DNA of 33,016 nucleotides from Gemmatimonadota bacterium (GTDB lineage Bacteria; Gemmatimonadota; Gemmatimonadetes; Gemmatimonadales; Gemmatimonadaceae), in assembly GCA_028287345.1 (NCBI GenBank), contig JAQBPV010000499.1, positions 1 to 33,016 on the forward strand, given 5' to 3'. The notes under the pieces are model-generated. The model saw nothing but the letters and a program-made list of their open reading frames with translations. It was not told the origin of the DNA and made no database searches. Of the stretch, positions 1 through 9,799 are shown in pieces (within the stretch, counting starts at the first letter, position 1; each line of letters opens with the position of its first letter). Both the position numbers and the translations under genes were made by a program.

Positions 1-39
1 GACGGCGACATTCGCGTGCTGGGCTCCTTGCTCAAGTAG
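1..39 (+). CDS. 3' end of an unidentified CDS (…DGDIRVLGSLLK*)
   Basis: Open frame from window edge to TAG at 37-39; convergent with the next gene. Confidence 0.5.
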   Translation, partial: DGDIRVLGSLLK

Positions 40-54
40 ACGACGAGAGTCGAA

Positions 55-1317
55 TCAACGAATCGAGACGAGGCTCACCATTCCACCAACTTCGCTCCCT
101 GCACTTCTCGAGCGGAGTGACACGCCTCCGCCGATCTCGAAACGACCGAACTGAAATCCGACGCCGGCGGCCGCCTGGAATCCATCCGTCACAGCCGCGA
201 TTCCGGCGCGCAATGGAAGCATGGAGATGCCGCGATATTCCGCGCCGACGCCGACGTGCATCTTCGGACTGATGTCGATGCCGTCACCGATACGCTGGCT
301 GGCATCCGCTGTGAGCGTCAGTCGATCCGACCGCTTGGCGAGGCCCACCGCAACCTCCGGCTTGAATTTCTCCGACTCGAGCGCAGCGCGCATTTGCGCC
401 GGTGCCGAGGCGTACGGCGACTCGTCGAAGTTCGACTCGTTCGTGGTGCCGTCGAACTTCACCGTGCCGGGAGTGGAGCGCAGCGCGGACGTCGACCACG
501 AGAAGCTGTTCACGACGTTGCGCACCGTCGCTCCGAGCGACGTACCGCCATTGCTCCACGCCACGCCGAGATCCATGCCGACGCCGGAGCCAAAATTCGA
601 CGTACCGGTGGGACCGTAGATCACCGGAAACGCGACGGTGATGTTGTCTGGAGTCACGACAGATCCGTTGTCCTGCGCTCGAGCCATGCCGAGAGCCATG
701 ACGTACTTGCCGGTGATGCCGATGGCGAACTGCTCGTCCGCGCCGCCCATCGGTTTCCACGATGTCGGCAACGCGGCACTCGCGGCGCCGGTCGCGAACA
801 GCGATCCATTGGCGTTGGAACCGTTGAAGTTCATGCTCCTCGGCGCGGTGCGTCCTGCATTGCCGAACAGGATCGCCTCGGCCGCATCCTCGTTGATGCT
901 GGCGAAACCGGAGCCGCTGGCGCCGAGCTGAAATCCGACGCGCCCAATGCTCAACGCGACAATGGAGATGCCACCGTCCAGTGTCCCACTCTCGGTGCCC
1001 GTCCCGATTGCCCGCAACCACTGCTCTTTCTGCACGGTCGGAATGAGTTGGCCACCATACGAGGAGATGTCATTGAACTTCACCGGATTGAGTCCGGACG
1101 TCGCGCCGCCGGACAGAAGATTGATGGTGAAAGATGGCGCGCTCCCGAGTCCAAGCGCCGCTGGATTCCAGGCGACAGCATCATAACCGGTGGCAGCTGC
1201 GGTGTAGTTGCCGGCCATGCCAAATGCTGCAGCGCTGGCATTCGGCTGTTGAGCCGCCGCGGCATGCGATGTCAGCACGAGTGCGATAGCGACGCCGCTT
1301 CTGTGGAGAGTCATCAT
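55..1317 (-). CDS. Putative outer-membrane beta-barrel protein (PorV/FadL-like style), secreted
   Basis: 420 aa ORF with signal peptide (MMTLHRSGVAIALVLTSHAAAAQ), 'AWNPAALG' motif typical of this type of barrel, alternating beta-strand pattern and glycine-rich strands. Confidence 0.7.
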   Translation of the reverse strand: MMTLHRSGVAIALVLTSHAAAAQQPNASAAAFGMAGNYTAAATGYDAVAWNPAALGLGSAPSFTINLLSGGATSGLNPVKFNDISSYGGQLIPTVQKEQWLRAIGTGTESGTLDGGISIVALSIGRVGFQLGASGSGFASINEDAAEAILFGNAGRTAPRSMNFNGSNANGSLFATGAASAALPTSWKPMGGADEQFAIGITGKYVMALGMARAQDNGSVVTPDNITVAFPVIYGPTGTSNFGSGVGMDLGVAWSNGGTSLGATVRNVVNSFSWSTSALRSTPGTVKFDGTTNESNFDESPYASAPAQMRAALESEKFKPEVAVGLAKRSDRLTLTADASQRIGDGIDISPKMHVGVGAEYRGISMLPLRAGIAAVTDGFQAAAGVGFQFGRFEIGGGVSLRSRSAGSEVGGMVSLVSIR

Positions 1318-1320
1318 CGG

Positions 1321-2373
1321 TCAGCGCCCCACTTCGAGGAAGACGTCGAGCTTCGCCGTCACGAGGACGTTCTGTTTCGGCGAGACCGTTACCGGGCCGC
1401 TCGTCGCGTTCACCGCGCCGACGTACGTGACGATGACGTTGTTGCCGAGTAGGCTCTGGAGCTCTGCCTGCGAGAAGGGAACTCTCTGCGTCGTGGTGCC
1501 GACGCCCAACGTGACGGCCTTGGTGATGGCGGTGCCGCCAGACGGCGTGAGTCGCAAAGTAAGTGTGCCCGTGACGTTGAATGAATTGGCCAGTGTGAGA
1601 ATCAGCGCACCCGATTGCACGCTATTCCTCACCGTCGAGTCCACGCCCGTGAGATCGAAGAGCGAGGTGGACGACACTGAACGATTCGACACGAGGACAA
1701 TCGCATTCGCGACGACGAGATTCGTCGGAGTTGCGGTCGCGGTGATCGTGCGCGAAGCGTCGATGCGCACCGGATCGCCGGCGGGTGAGTTGAGTGTGAC
1801 TGCGACGGTGACGGGCGAACTGCTTGTGATGACGCCGGCCAGCGCGATGTCGCGCGTGAGCGTTCCGCCATTTGCGGCGAGTGCCGACGTCGCGCCGTTC
1901 ACGGAATCCTTGCCGAGCAGCGTCCCGCCATTCGACACGGTGATCACCGCCCATCCTCGCGCGGAGCCCACGGCAGCGCTCGGACGAAGAGGGTCGAACG
2001 TGTTGTTGTTCGTGATGACGAGGCGCAACGTGCCGCTCGTCAGCGTCGCGGAAGAGATATCGGGCGGAAGTGGTGTCGAGACGCTCGCGTTGGCGACGAA
2101 TGCCGGCTTGGGAACGGTGAGTCCATTCGCCGCGGCGCACGCCGGACAGTCCTGTGCCAACGTTCGCGAAATCGCCGCGCTCGGCACCGAGATGGCGAAT
2201 CCGCTGCTGTCGGTGGTTACGGCGACTCCGCCGGGCAGGAGATTGGCAACGGTGATTCGCTGGGTCTCGACGGGCACGACCCAGCGCTGCTCGACGATTG
2301 GTGCAGCGGACGGGATGTCCACGCACGCGCTAGAGAGTGAGAGGACGAGAAAGGGAAATAGGGTTCGGTGCAT
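1321..2373 (-). CDS. Hypothetical secreted lipoprotein
   Basis: In-frame ATG at 2373 gives [17 protein letters not shown], a lipobox-like signal; rest is Ser/Thr/Val-rich beta-type sequence; 3 nt from the downstream barrel gene. Confidence 0.65.
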   Translation of the reverse strand: MHRTLFPFLVLSLSSACVDIPSAAPIVEQRWVVPVETQRITVANLLPGGVAVTTDSSGFAISVPSAAISRTLAQDCPACAAANGLTVPKPAFVANASVSTPLPPDISSATLTSGTLRLVITNNNTFDPLRPSAAVGSARGWAVITVSNGGTLLGKDSVNGATSALAANGGTLTRDIALAGVITSSSPVTVAVTLNSPAGDPVRIDASRTITATATPTNLVVANAIVLVSNRSVSSTSLFDLTGVDSTVRNSVQSGALILTLANSFNVTGTLTLRLTPSGGTAITKAVTLGVGTTTQRVPFSQAELQSLLGNNVIVTYVGAVNATSGPVTVSPKQNVLVTAKLDVFLEVGR

Positions 2374-2511
2374 GTCTATTGTGGTGGGAAGTGGCTTCGA
2401 ACGACGCGGAACACCCCTGCAAGAAGACGGCACTATTTCTTCGGCGTTCTTTCGGGATATATTGTCTTGGACTTCGTCCGGCCCTTTCCCGCATCACAGG
2501 TAGCCAGCGCC

Positions 2512-3540
2512 ATGTCCCGCGCCGAGATCACAACGCCGGAAGTGTTATCGGACGAGTCCGTCGTCGAGCTGTCGCTCAGGCCACAGCGTCTCGACGAGTT
2601 CATTGGCCAGCAAAAGGTGAAGGACAACCTGCAGCTGGCAATCGACGCGGCCCTGGCGCGCGGCGAGCCACTCGACCACGCGATTTTCTACGGACCGCCT
2701 GGACTGGGAAAGACCACGCTCGCCGAGTTGATCGCGCGCGAGTTGCGCGTCAACATTCGCACGACGTCCGGTCCCGCACTCGAGAAGCCCGGCGATCTCG
2801 TGGGCACGCTGACGAATCTTCGTGCGGGCGACATTCTCTTCATCGACGAGATCCATCGCCTTCGGCCGATCATCGAGGAGTTTCTCTATCCCGCGATGGA
2901 GGACTACAAGATCGACATCCGCTTGAGCGAGGGTCCGAAGGCGCAGACGATCACGATGCCCATCGAGCGCTTCACGCTCATCGGCGCCACGACGCGGTTC
3001 GGCATGCTCACGCCGCCGATGCGTGCGCGCTTCGGCATCGAACAGCGGCTCAACTATTACTCGCCGGAAGATCTCGAGCTCATCGTGCGCCGCACGGCCG
3101 ACGTGCTGAAGGTGGAGACACAGATCGCCGGTGCGCGTGAGATCGCGCGTCGCTCGCGGGGTACGCCACGCGTGGCCAATCGCCTGCTGCGTCGCGTGCG
3201 AGACTACGCGCAGGTGCGAGCGGATGGCATCATCACCGAGGATGTTGCGCGCGCGGCGCTCGCGATGCTCGACGTCGATCAGTTCGGGCTCGACGACATG
3301 GATGCGCGGATCCTGAAGGCGATCATCGAGAAGTTCGACGGCGGTCCGGTGGGCGTGGCGACGATCTCGGCCGCGATCGGCGAAGATGCGTCCACGCTCG
3401 AGGAAGTCTACGAGCCGTTCCTCGTACAGCAGGGATTTCTGCAGCGGACGCCACGTGGCCGCGTGGCGACGCCGATGGCCTATCGGCACTTCGGATATAC
3501 GCCGCCGTCGTTGGCGTCGGATCAGGTCGCGCTCTTTTGA
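2512..3540 (+). CDS. ruvB: Holliday junction branch migration ATPase RuvB
   Basis: [30 protein letters not shown] (Walker A), LFIDEIHRL (Walker B), [19 protein letters not shown]; internal ATG at 2512 preferred over ORF start 2368. Confidence 0.97.
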   Translation: MSRAEITTPEVLSDESVVELSLRPQRLDEFIGQQKVKDNLQLAIDAALARGEPLDHAIFYGPPGLGKTTLAELIARELRVNIRTTSGPALEKPGDLVGTLTNLRAGDILFIDEIHRLRPIIEEFLYPAMEDYKIDIRLSEGPKAQTITMPIERFTLIGATTRFGMLTPPMRARFGIEQRLNYYSPEDLELIVRRTADVLKVETQIAGAREIARRSRGTPRVANRLLRRVRDYAQVRADGIITEDVARAALAMLDVDQFGLDDMDARILKAIIEKFDGGPVGVATISAAIGEDASTLEEVYEPFLVQQGFLQRTPRGRVATPMAYRHFGYTPPSLASDQVALF

Positions 3541-3589
3541 TGTTTGCGATCGGACGGAAGCCCAAACCTTAAGCCCAGACTGCACAGCG

Positions 3590-3694
3590 CACACGGATCA
3601 GCACGGACTTCGGGCGGATTTTCACAGATACTGCAGCAATCCTGATTTTGTGGTATCCGTGTAGATCGCTGTTCTTTCCGTGCAGATCCGCGTG
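3590..3694. repeat. Imperfect palindromic intergenic element (REP/MITE-like)
   Basis: CACACGGATCAGCACGGA (3590-3607) vs reverse complement of TCCGTGCAGATCCGCGTG (3677-3694), 16/18; inner pair GATTTTCACAGATAC (3617-3631) vs GTATCCGTGTAGATC (3653-3667), 12/15. Confidence 0.75.
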
Positions 3695-3763
3695 AGCTTT
3701 TGCAGTTCGCCCGTATTGGCGCAGGGATGCGAGAGGAGCACACGCGCGCATTAGCTTTTCTCG

Positions 3764-4798
3764 ATGCACGGCGCCCGCACTTCCGACTACGACTTCGAGC
3801 TTCCTCCTGAGCTGATCGCGCAGGCGCCGCTCGCTCGGCGCGATGCCAGCCGGTTGTTGGTGGTCGATCGCGTTGCGGGGGCCATCTCGCATCGATCGTT
3901 CGCGGATCTACCCGAGCTGCTGGCTCCGCGAGATCTGCTCGTCGTCAACAGATCGAAGGTCGTCAGGGCGCGACTGCTCGGCACACGTGTCGGCTCCGGC
4001 GCACCGGCGGAAGTTTTCCTTCTCAACCCACTCGGCGACGGACGCTACGAAGCGTTGGTGTCGCCTGGAGGAAAGCTCAAGCCGGGACGCGTCGTGGAAT
4101 TCGCGCCGGGTTTTACCGCCGAGATCGTGAGCGTCACCGAGCGCCGAACGCGCATCGTGCAGCTGCGCGCAGAGAGTGGCGTCGAAGCGGCCATCGAGGC
4201 GCATGGACACATTCCCCTGCCGCCGTATATCGAGCGCGGTGACGTCGCGGCGGACGTCGAGCGTTATCAGACCGTCTATGCGAAAGAGGCCGGGTCAGTC
4301 GCCGCTCCGACCGCTGGTCTTCATTTTACGCCGGAACTGCTTTCCGCAATTGAGCAGAGAGGCGTTCGCCGCGCCGAGGTCGTGCTGCATGTCGGTGCGG
4401 GGACGTTCAAGCCGGTCGAGGTGGAAGATCCGGCCGAGCATCTCATGCACGAAGAGCGCTATACGATTCCGGCCGAAACGTCACAGGTGTGGGCCGAGAC
4501 GCGCGACGCAGGAAAGCGCGTTTGGGCTGTCGGCACGACGACCGTGCGCACGCTCGAGAGTGCGTTCGAGCACGGCTCCGTCGCGCCCGGCGATGGCGAG
4601 ACGCGTATCTTCATCCGTCCGCCGAAGGCACTGCACGCGGTCGATGCGCTCGTCACCAACTTTCATCTCCCGCGCTCCACGCTGATCATGCTCGTCGCGG
4701 CGTTCGCTGGCTATGAGCTTACGATGCGCGCCTATCACGAAGCGATTGCCGAGCGATATCGCTTCTACTCGTATGGCGATGCGATGGCGATCGTATGA
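3764..4798 (+). CDS. queA: S-adenosylmethionine:tRNA ribosyltransferase-isomerase
   Basis: SDYDFELPPELIAQAPL, GHIPLPPYI, ERYQTVYA…GSVAAPTAGLHF, HVGAGTFKPV, TTTVRTLES, LVTNFHLPRSTLIMLVAAFAG. Confidence 0.97.
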   Translation: MHGARTSDYDFELPPELIAQAPLARRDASRLLVVDRVAGAISHRSFADLPELLAPRDLLVVNRSKVVRARLLGTRVGSGAPAEVFLLNPLGDGRYEALVSPGGKLKPGRVVEFAPGFTAEIVSVTERRTRIVQLRAESGVEAAIEAHGHIPLPPYIERGDVAADVERYQTVYAKEAGSVAAPTAGLHFTPELLSAIEQRGVRRAEVVLHVGAGTFKPVEVEDPAEHLMHEERYTIPAETSQVWAETRDAGKRVWAVGTTTVRTLESAFEHGSVAPGDGETRIFIRPPKALHAVDALVTNFHLPRSTLIMLVAAFAGYELTMRAYHEAIAERYRFYSYGDAMAIV

Positions 4799-4846
4799 AG
4801 AAAGCGTGAGCGACGCTCGTCGATCGCCACAGAAATCACATTCTTT

Positions 4847-4934
4847 GATCCTTCAATCCTTTGATCCTAGCCGGGTTGTTTACCGACGTACCGGACCGAT
4901 GGCTAGGATTGAAGGATTCAAGGATTGAAGGATC
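4847..4934. repeat. Inverted repeat built from ATCCTTCA/ATCCTTGA-type units, unequal arm lengths
   Basis: Left GATCCTTCAATCCTTTGATCCTAGCC (4847-4872); right GGCTAGGATTGAAGGATTCAAGGATTGAAGGATC (4901-4934) whose reverse complement is GATCCTTCAATCCTTGAATCCTTCAATCCTAGCC. Confidence 0.8.
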
Positions 4935-4982
4935 GACTCGATGAAGTGAGAGAAGGTTGCGCCGGCGCACCAAAACCAAGAC

Positions 4983-5018
4983 GAGGGAGTCCCTCCGTCG
5001 CTGCGCTCCGGTCGGGAC
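4983..5018. repeat. GC-rich hairpin-forming intergenic motif
   Basis: GAGGG-AGT-CCCTC (4983-4995) and alternative GTCCC (4989-4993)/GGGAC (5014-5018) pairing. Confidence 0.45.
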
Positions 5019-5035
5019 TACAGACTATCGATTGA

Positions 5036-6576
<1,541 letters not shown>

Positions 6577-6585
6577 CTCGTCCAA

Positions 6586-7155
6586 GTGGCAATACTCGAC
6601 ATCCGCGTACTCGGCGACCCGATTCTGCGGCAGGCGACGACGCCCGTCACCGAGATCACGGACGAGCTGCAGCGCCTGATCGACGACATGTTCCAGACGA
6701 TGCGCCACGCGCGCGGCATCGGGCTCGCCGCACCGCAGGTGGGTCGTACGGAGCGCATTGCCGTCGTCGACGTCGACGACGATCCCATGGTGCTCATCAA
6801 TCCGGAGATCGTGCAGCCGACGTCGGCCAAGGCGAAGGGCGAGGAAGGCTGCCTCTCCATTCCCGACATCTACGCCGACGTCGAGCGGCCGAAGGGCGTG
6901 ACCGTTCGCGCGTTGGACCGGCACGGCAAGGTCTTCGAGGTGGAGGCGGCGGACCTGCTCGCGCGGTGCCTGCAGCATGAGATCGACCATCTCGATGGCA
7001 AGCTCTTTCTCGACTACCTCAGCGTGTTGAAGCGCACCGCCGCGTTGGCCAAGTGGCGGCTCAAGTCCGACGACTACCCGGGCTACGTCCGCCGCGTATC
7101 GCTCGAGACACCCGAGGAGCTCGACGAGCACCAGCACCCGGAGGAGGAGCTGTAG
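6586..7155 (+). CDS. def: Peptide deformylase (GTG start)
   Basis: GIGLAAPQVG, EEGCLSIPD, QHEIDHLDGKLF. Confidence 0.97.
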   Translation: MAILDIRVLGDPILRQATTPVTEITDELQRLIDDMFQTMRHARGIGLAAPQVGRTERIAVVDVDDDPMVLINPEIVQPTSAKAKGEEGCLSIPDIYADVERPKGVTVRALDRHGKVFEVEAADLLARCLQHEIDHLDGKLFLDYLSVLKRTAALAKWRLKSDDYPGYVRRVSLETPEELDEHQHPEEEL

Positions 7156-7156
7156 G

Positions 7157-8110
7157 GTGCGCGTACTCTTCTGGGGGACGCCCGAATTCGCGACGGCTCC
7201 GCTCCGCGCGCTCATCGGCGAGGGATTCGACGTCGTCGGCGTCGTGACGCAGCCGGACAAGCCTGTCGGCCGTTCGCGCTCGACGTTGCAGGCGTCGCCC
7301 GTAAAGAAGGTGGCCCTGGCCGAAGGCATCCCCGTACACCAGCCGGAAAAACCGCGTGGCGACGCATTCATCGCTGAAGTCGCGGCGCTGTCGGCAGACA
7401 TCAGCATCGTCGTCGCGTACGGCCACATCCTGCCCAAGGTCGTGATCGACCTCCCGCGACTCGGCACTCTCAACATTCACGCATCGCTGTTGCCGGCGCT
7501 GCGCGGCGCGGCGCCGATCCAGGCCGCCATCCGCGAAGGGCTGGCCGAAACGGGCGTGAGCATCATGCAGATGGTGCCGCAGCTCGACGCCGGCCCCGTG
7601 CTTCACACCGCACGGACACCGATTCTCGAGGACGAAACGGCGCTCGAGCTGTCGCTTCGCCTGAGCGAATTGGGCGCGAATGCGCTCATCGAGGCCCTCG
7701 CCCTAGTCGAGCTCGGGTTGGCGAAGCCGGAGGCGCAGGACGAAAGCCGAGTGACGTTCGCGCCGAAGATCACGCGCGAGTCTGCGCAGGTGGATTGGAC
7801 CGCCTCCGCCTACGAAGTCGCACGACACATTCGCGCCTACGAGCCCAAGCCGGGCGGGTGGTCGAAGGTCAACGGCGTCGAGGTCAAGCTGTTCGGCGCT
7901 CGCATCGCACCGCGCGGCACCATGCACGGGGCGGGCGACGTCCTCAAGGTCGACTCGGCCGGGCTATTGGTGGCGTGCGGCGCTGGCGCCGTGCGGATTC
8001 TCGCCGTGCAGCCAGCCGGGAAGACGCGACTCACTCCCGAGCAGTGGGCAAATGGGCGCGGCATAGCGGCGGGCGACAAGTTCGACACTCCGGCCGGTCC
8101 CATCCCGTAG
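7157..8110 (+). CDS. fmt: Methionyl-tRNA formyltransferase (GTG start)
   Basis: VLFWGTPEFATAPLRAL, VVTQPDKPVGR, NIHASLLPALRGAAPIQAAI, MQMVPQLDAGPVL. Confidence 0.97.
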   Translation: MRVLFWGTPEFATAPLRALIGEGFDVVGVVTQPDKPVGRSRSTLQASPVKKVALAEGIPVHQPEKPRGDAFIAEVAALSADISIVVAYGHILPKVVIDLPRLGTLNIHASLLPALRGAAPIQAAIREGLAETGVSIMQMVPQLDAGPVLHTARTPILEDETALELSLRLSELGANALIEALALVELGLAKPEAQDESRVTFAPKITRESAQVDWTASAYEVARHIRAYEPKPGGWSKVNGVEVKLFGARIAPRGTMHGAGDVLKVDSAGLLVACGAGAVRILAVQPAGKTRLTPEQWANGRGIAAGDKFDTPAGPIP

Positions 8111-8113
8111 GAC

Positions 8114-8785
8114 TTGGCATTGACCCTCGACGATGAGGCCGGCATGCGCAGGAGTGAGATTCCCGTGGTCCATGCCGTCACCAACGACGAGGTGGTCGCG
8201 CGAGCGGACTTCATCGACATCGCGTGCGCGGTGATGCGAGAGCTGGGTCCGCGCGGGGCGCTGCATCTTCGCGCCAGCCGTCTCACCGGGGCGCGCTTTC
8301 AATCGCTGGCCGAGGGGCTGGCGGCGGCACAAGGGCTGACGGGTGGGTGGTTCATCGTCAACGATCGCATCGACGTCGCGCTGGTGTCCGGCGCGCGCGG
8401 TGCACAGCTCACGAGCCATTCACTCACCGCCGGCGACGCACGTCGCATTGCGCCCAAGCTGGCACTCGGCGCCAGCGTGCACGACGTCGACGAAGGGAAA
8501 GCTGCGGCGCAGGCCGGCGCCGATTGGTTGGTGGCCGGACACGTGTTCGCGACGCCATCGCACGCCGGTCAAGGCCAGCGCGGTGTGGAGTGGGTGAAGT
8601 CGCTCGTGAGCGCGACCGAAGTGCCAGTGATCGCCATCGGTGGGGTGCGCGCGGACCATGCGTCGATGCTCAAGGCCGCAGGGGTGTATGGAGTCGCTGT
8701 CATTCGGGGAATATGGGACGCGCCGAATGCCGAACAGGCAGCGCGCGACTATCTTTCAGCCTATGACGACGCAGGTAGCACATGA
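8114..8785 (+). CDS. tenI: TenI-type thiazole tautomerase (ThiE/TenI family)
   Basis: NDRIDVALVSGARGAQLTSHSL, GASVHDVDEG, GHVFATPSHAGQGQRGVEWV resembles TenI GHVFET… rather than ThiE GPIFPT.TK; next to thiS-thiG. TTG start at 8114 or ATG at 8144. Confidence 0.75.
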   Translation: MALTLDDEAGMRRSEIPVVHAVTNDEVVARADFIDIACAVMRELGPRGALHLRASRLTGARFQSLAEGLAAAQGLTGGWFIVNDRIDVALVSGARGAQLTSHSLTAGDARRIAPKLALGASVHDVDEGKAAAQAGADWLVAGHVFATPSHAGQGQRGVEWVKSLVSATEVPVIAIGGVRADHASMLKAAGVYGVAVIRGIWDAPNAEQAARDYLSAYDDAGST

Positions 8786-8999
8786 GCCGTCCGCGCTCGA
8801 GCTGACGGTCAACGGCGAGCGCCGCAAGACGGCGCCCGGCACAACGCTGGCGAGCTTTCTGGCGGAGCTTTCGCTCGATCCCCGCATGGTCGTGGTCGAG
8901 CACAACCGCACCATTCTGCGCGATCGGGATGCGTATTCGTCGCTCGCGCTCGCCAGCGGTGACGTGCTCGAGATCGTGCACTTCGTGGGAGGCGGTTGA
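8763..8999 (+). CDS. thiS: Sulfur carrier protein ThiS
   Basis: Small ubiquitin-fold protein; VNGE…VVVEHNRTILRDRDAYSSLALASGDVLEIVHFVGGG with C-terminal GG; overlaps tenI 3' end. Confidence 0.92.
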   Translation: MTTQVAHEPSALELTVNGERRKTAPGTTLASFLAELSLDPRMVVVEHNRTILRDRDAYSSLALASGDVLEIVHFVGGG

Positions 9000-9799
9000 T
9001 GGCCACCGCAGCCACCGAGACGCTCGACACCCCCTTCATCATCGGCGGACGCGACTTTCGCTCGCGCCTGATGGTGGGCACGGGCAAGTACAAGTCGAAC
9101 GCCGAGATGATTGCGGCCATCGAGGCATCGGGCGCAGAGGTCGTGACGGTCGCTGTGCGTCGCGTCGATCTCGACCGCTCGAAGGACGAAGCAATTCTCC
9201 ATCACCTGAGCCCCGACCGCTTCTTTCTGCTCGCCAACACGGCTGGCTGCTTCACTGCCGACGAAACGATCCGGTATGCGCGTCTCGCGCGTGCGGCAGG
9301 ATTCAACGAGTGGGTGAAGCTCGAGGTCATCGGCGACCAGCAGACGCTGCTCCCCGATGCTGCCGGGACGATCGAAGCCACGCGCGTGCTCGCCGCCGAG
9401 GGCTTCAAGGTGATGGCGTACACGAACGATGATCTCATCAGCGCGCTGCGTCTCGAGGATGCGGGTGCTGTCTGCGTGATGCCGCTCGCGTCGCCGATTG
9501 GATCGGGGCTCGGCTTGCTCAATCCGTTCGCCATTCGCACGATCAAGTCGCGGCTGAGTGTGCCGGTCATCGTGGACGCTGGCGTCGGCACGGCGAGCGA
9601 CGCAGCGATGACGATGGAACAGGGCGTCGACGGAATTCTGATGAACACCGGTATCGCTGCGGCGGCCGATCCAGTGCGTATGGCGACAGCGATGCGTCTT
9701 GCCGTGGATGCAGGACGCCTGGCGTATCTCGCGGGCAGGATGCCGCGCCGCGAAGTCGCGGTTCCGTCGTCACCCACCACCGGCATGCTCGACAAATGA
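8999..9799 (+). CDS. thiG: Thiazole synthase ThiG
   Basis: FIIGGRDFRSRLMVGTGKY, EVVTVAVRRVDLDR, GCFTADETIRYARLAR, VIVDAGVGTASDAAMTMEQGVDGILMNTGIA. Confidence 0.96.
   Translation: MATAATETLDTPFIIGGRDFRSRLMVGTGKYKSNAEMIAAIEASGAEVVTVAVRRVDLDRSKDEAILHHLSPDRFFLLANTAGCFTADETIRYARLARAAGFNEWVKLEVIGDQQTLLPDAAGTIEATRVLAAEGFKVMAYTNDDLISALRLEDAGAVCVMPLASPIGSGLGLLNPFAIRTIKSRLSVPVIVDAGVGTASDAAMTMEQGVDGILMNTGIAAAADPVRMATAMRLAVDAGRLAYLAGRMPRREVAVPSSPTTGMLDK

Noticed and set aside
2436-2463. Promoter-like TTTCTT…TATATT ahead of ruvB
   Set aside because: -35 match is poor and spacing approximate; cannot be supported without TSS data.
2545-3594. 349-aa minus-strand ORF opposite ruvB
   Set aside because: Shadow frame of ruvB with biased composition.
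3695-3763. preQ1 riboswitch upstream of queA
   Set aside because: No recognisable preQ1 aptamer consensus in the short leader.
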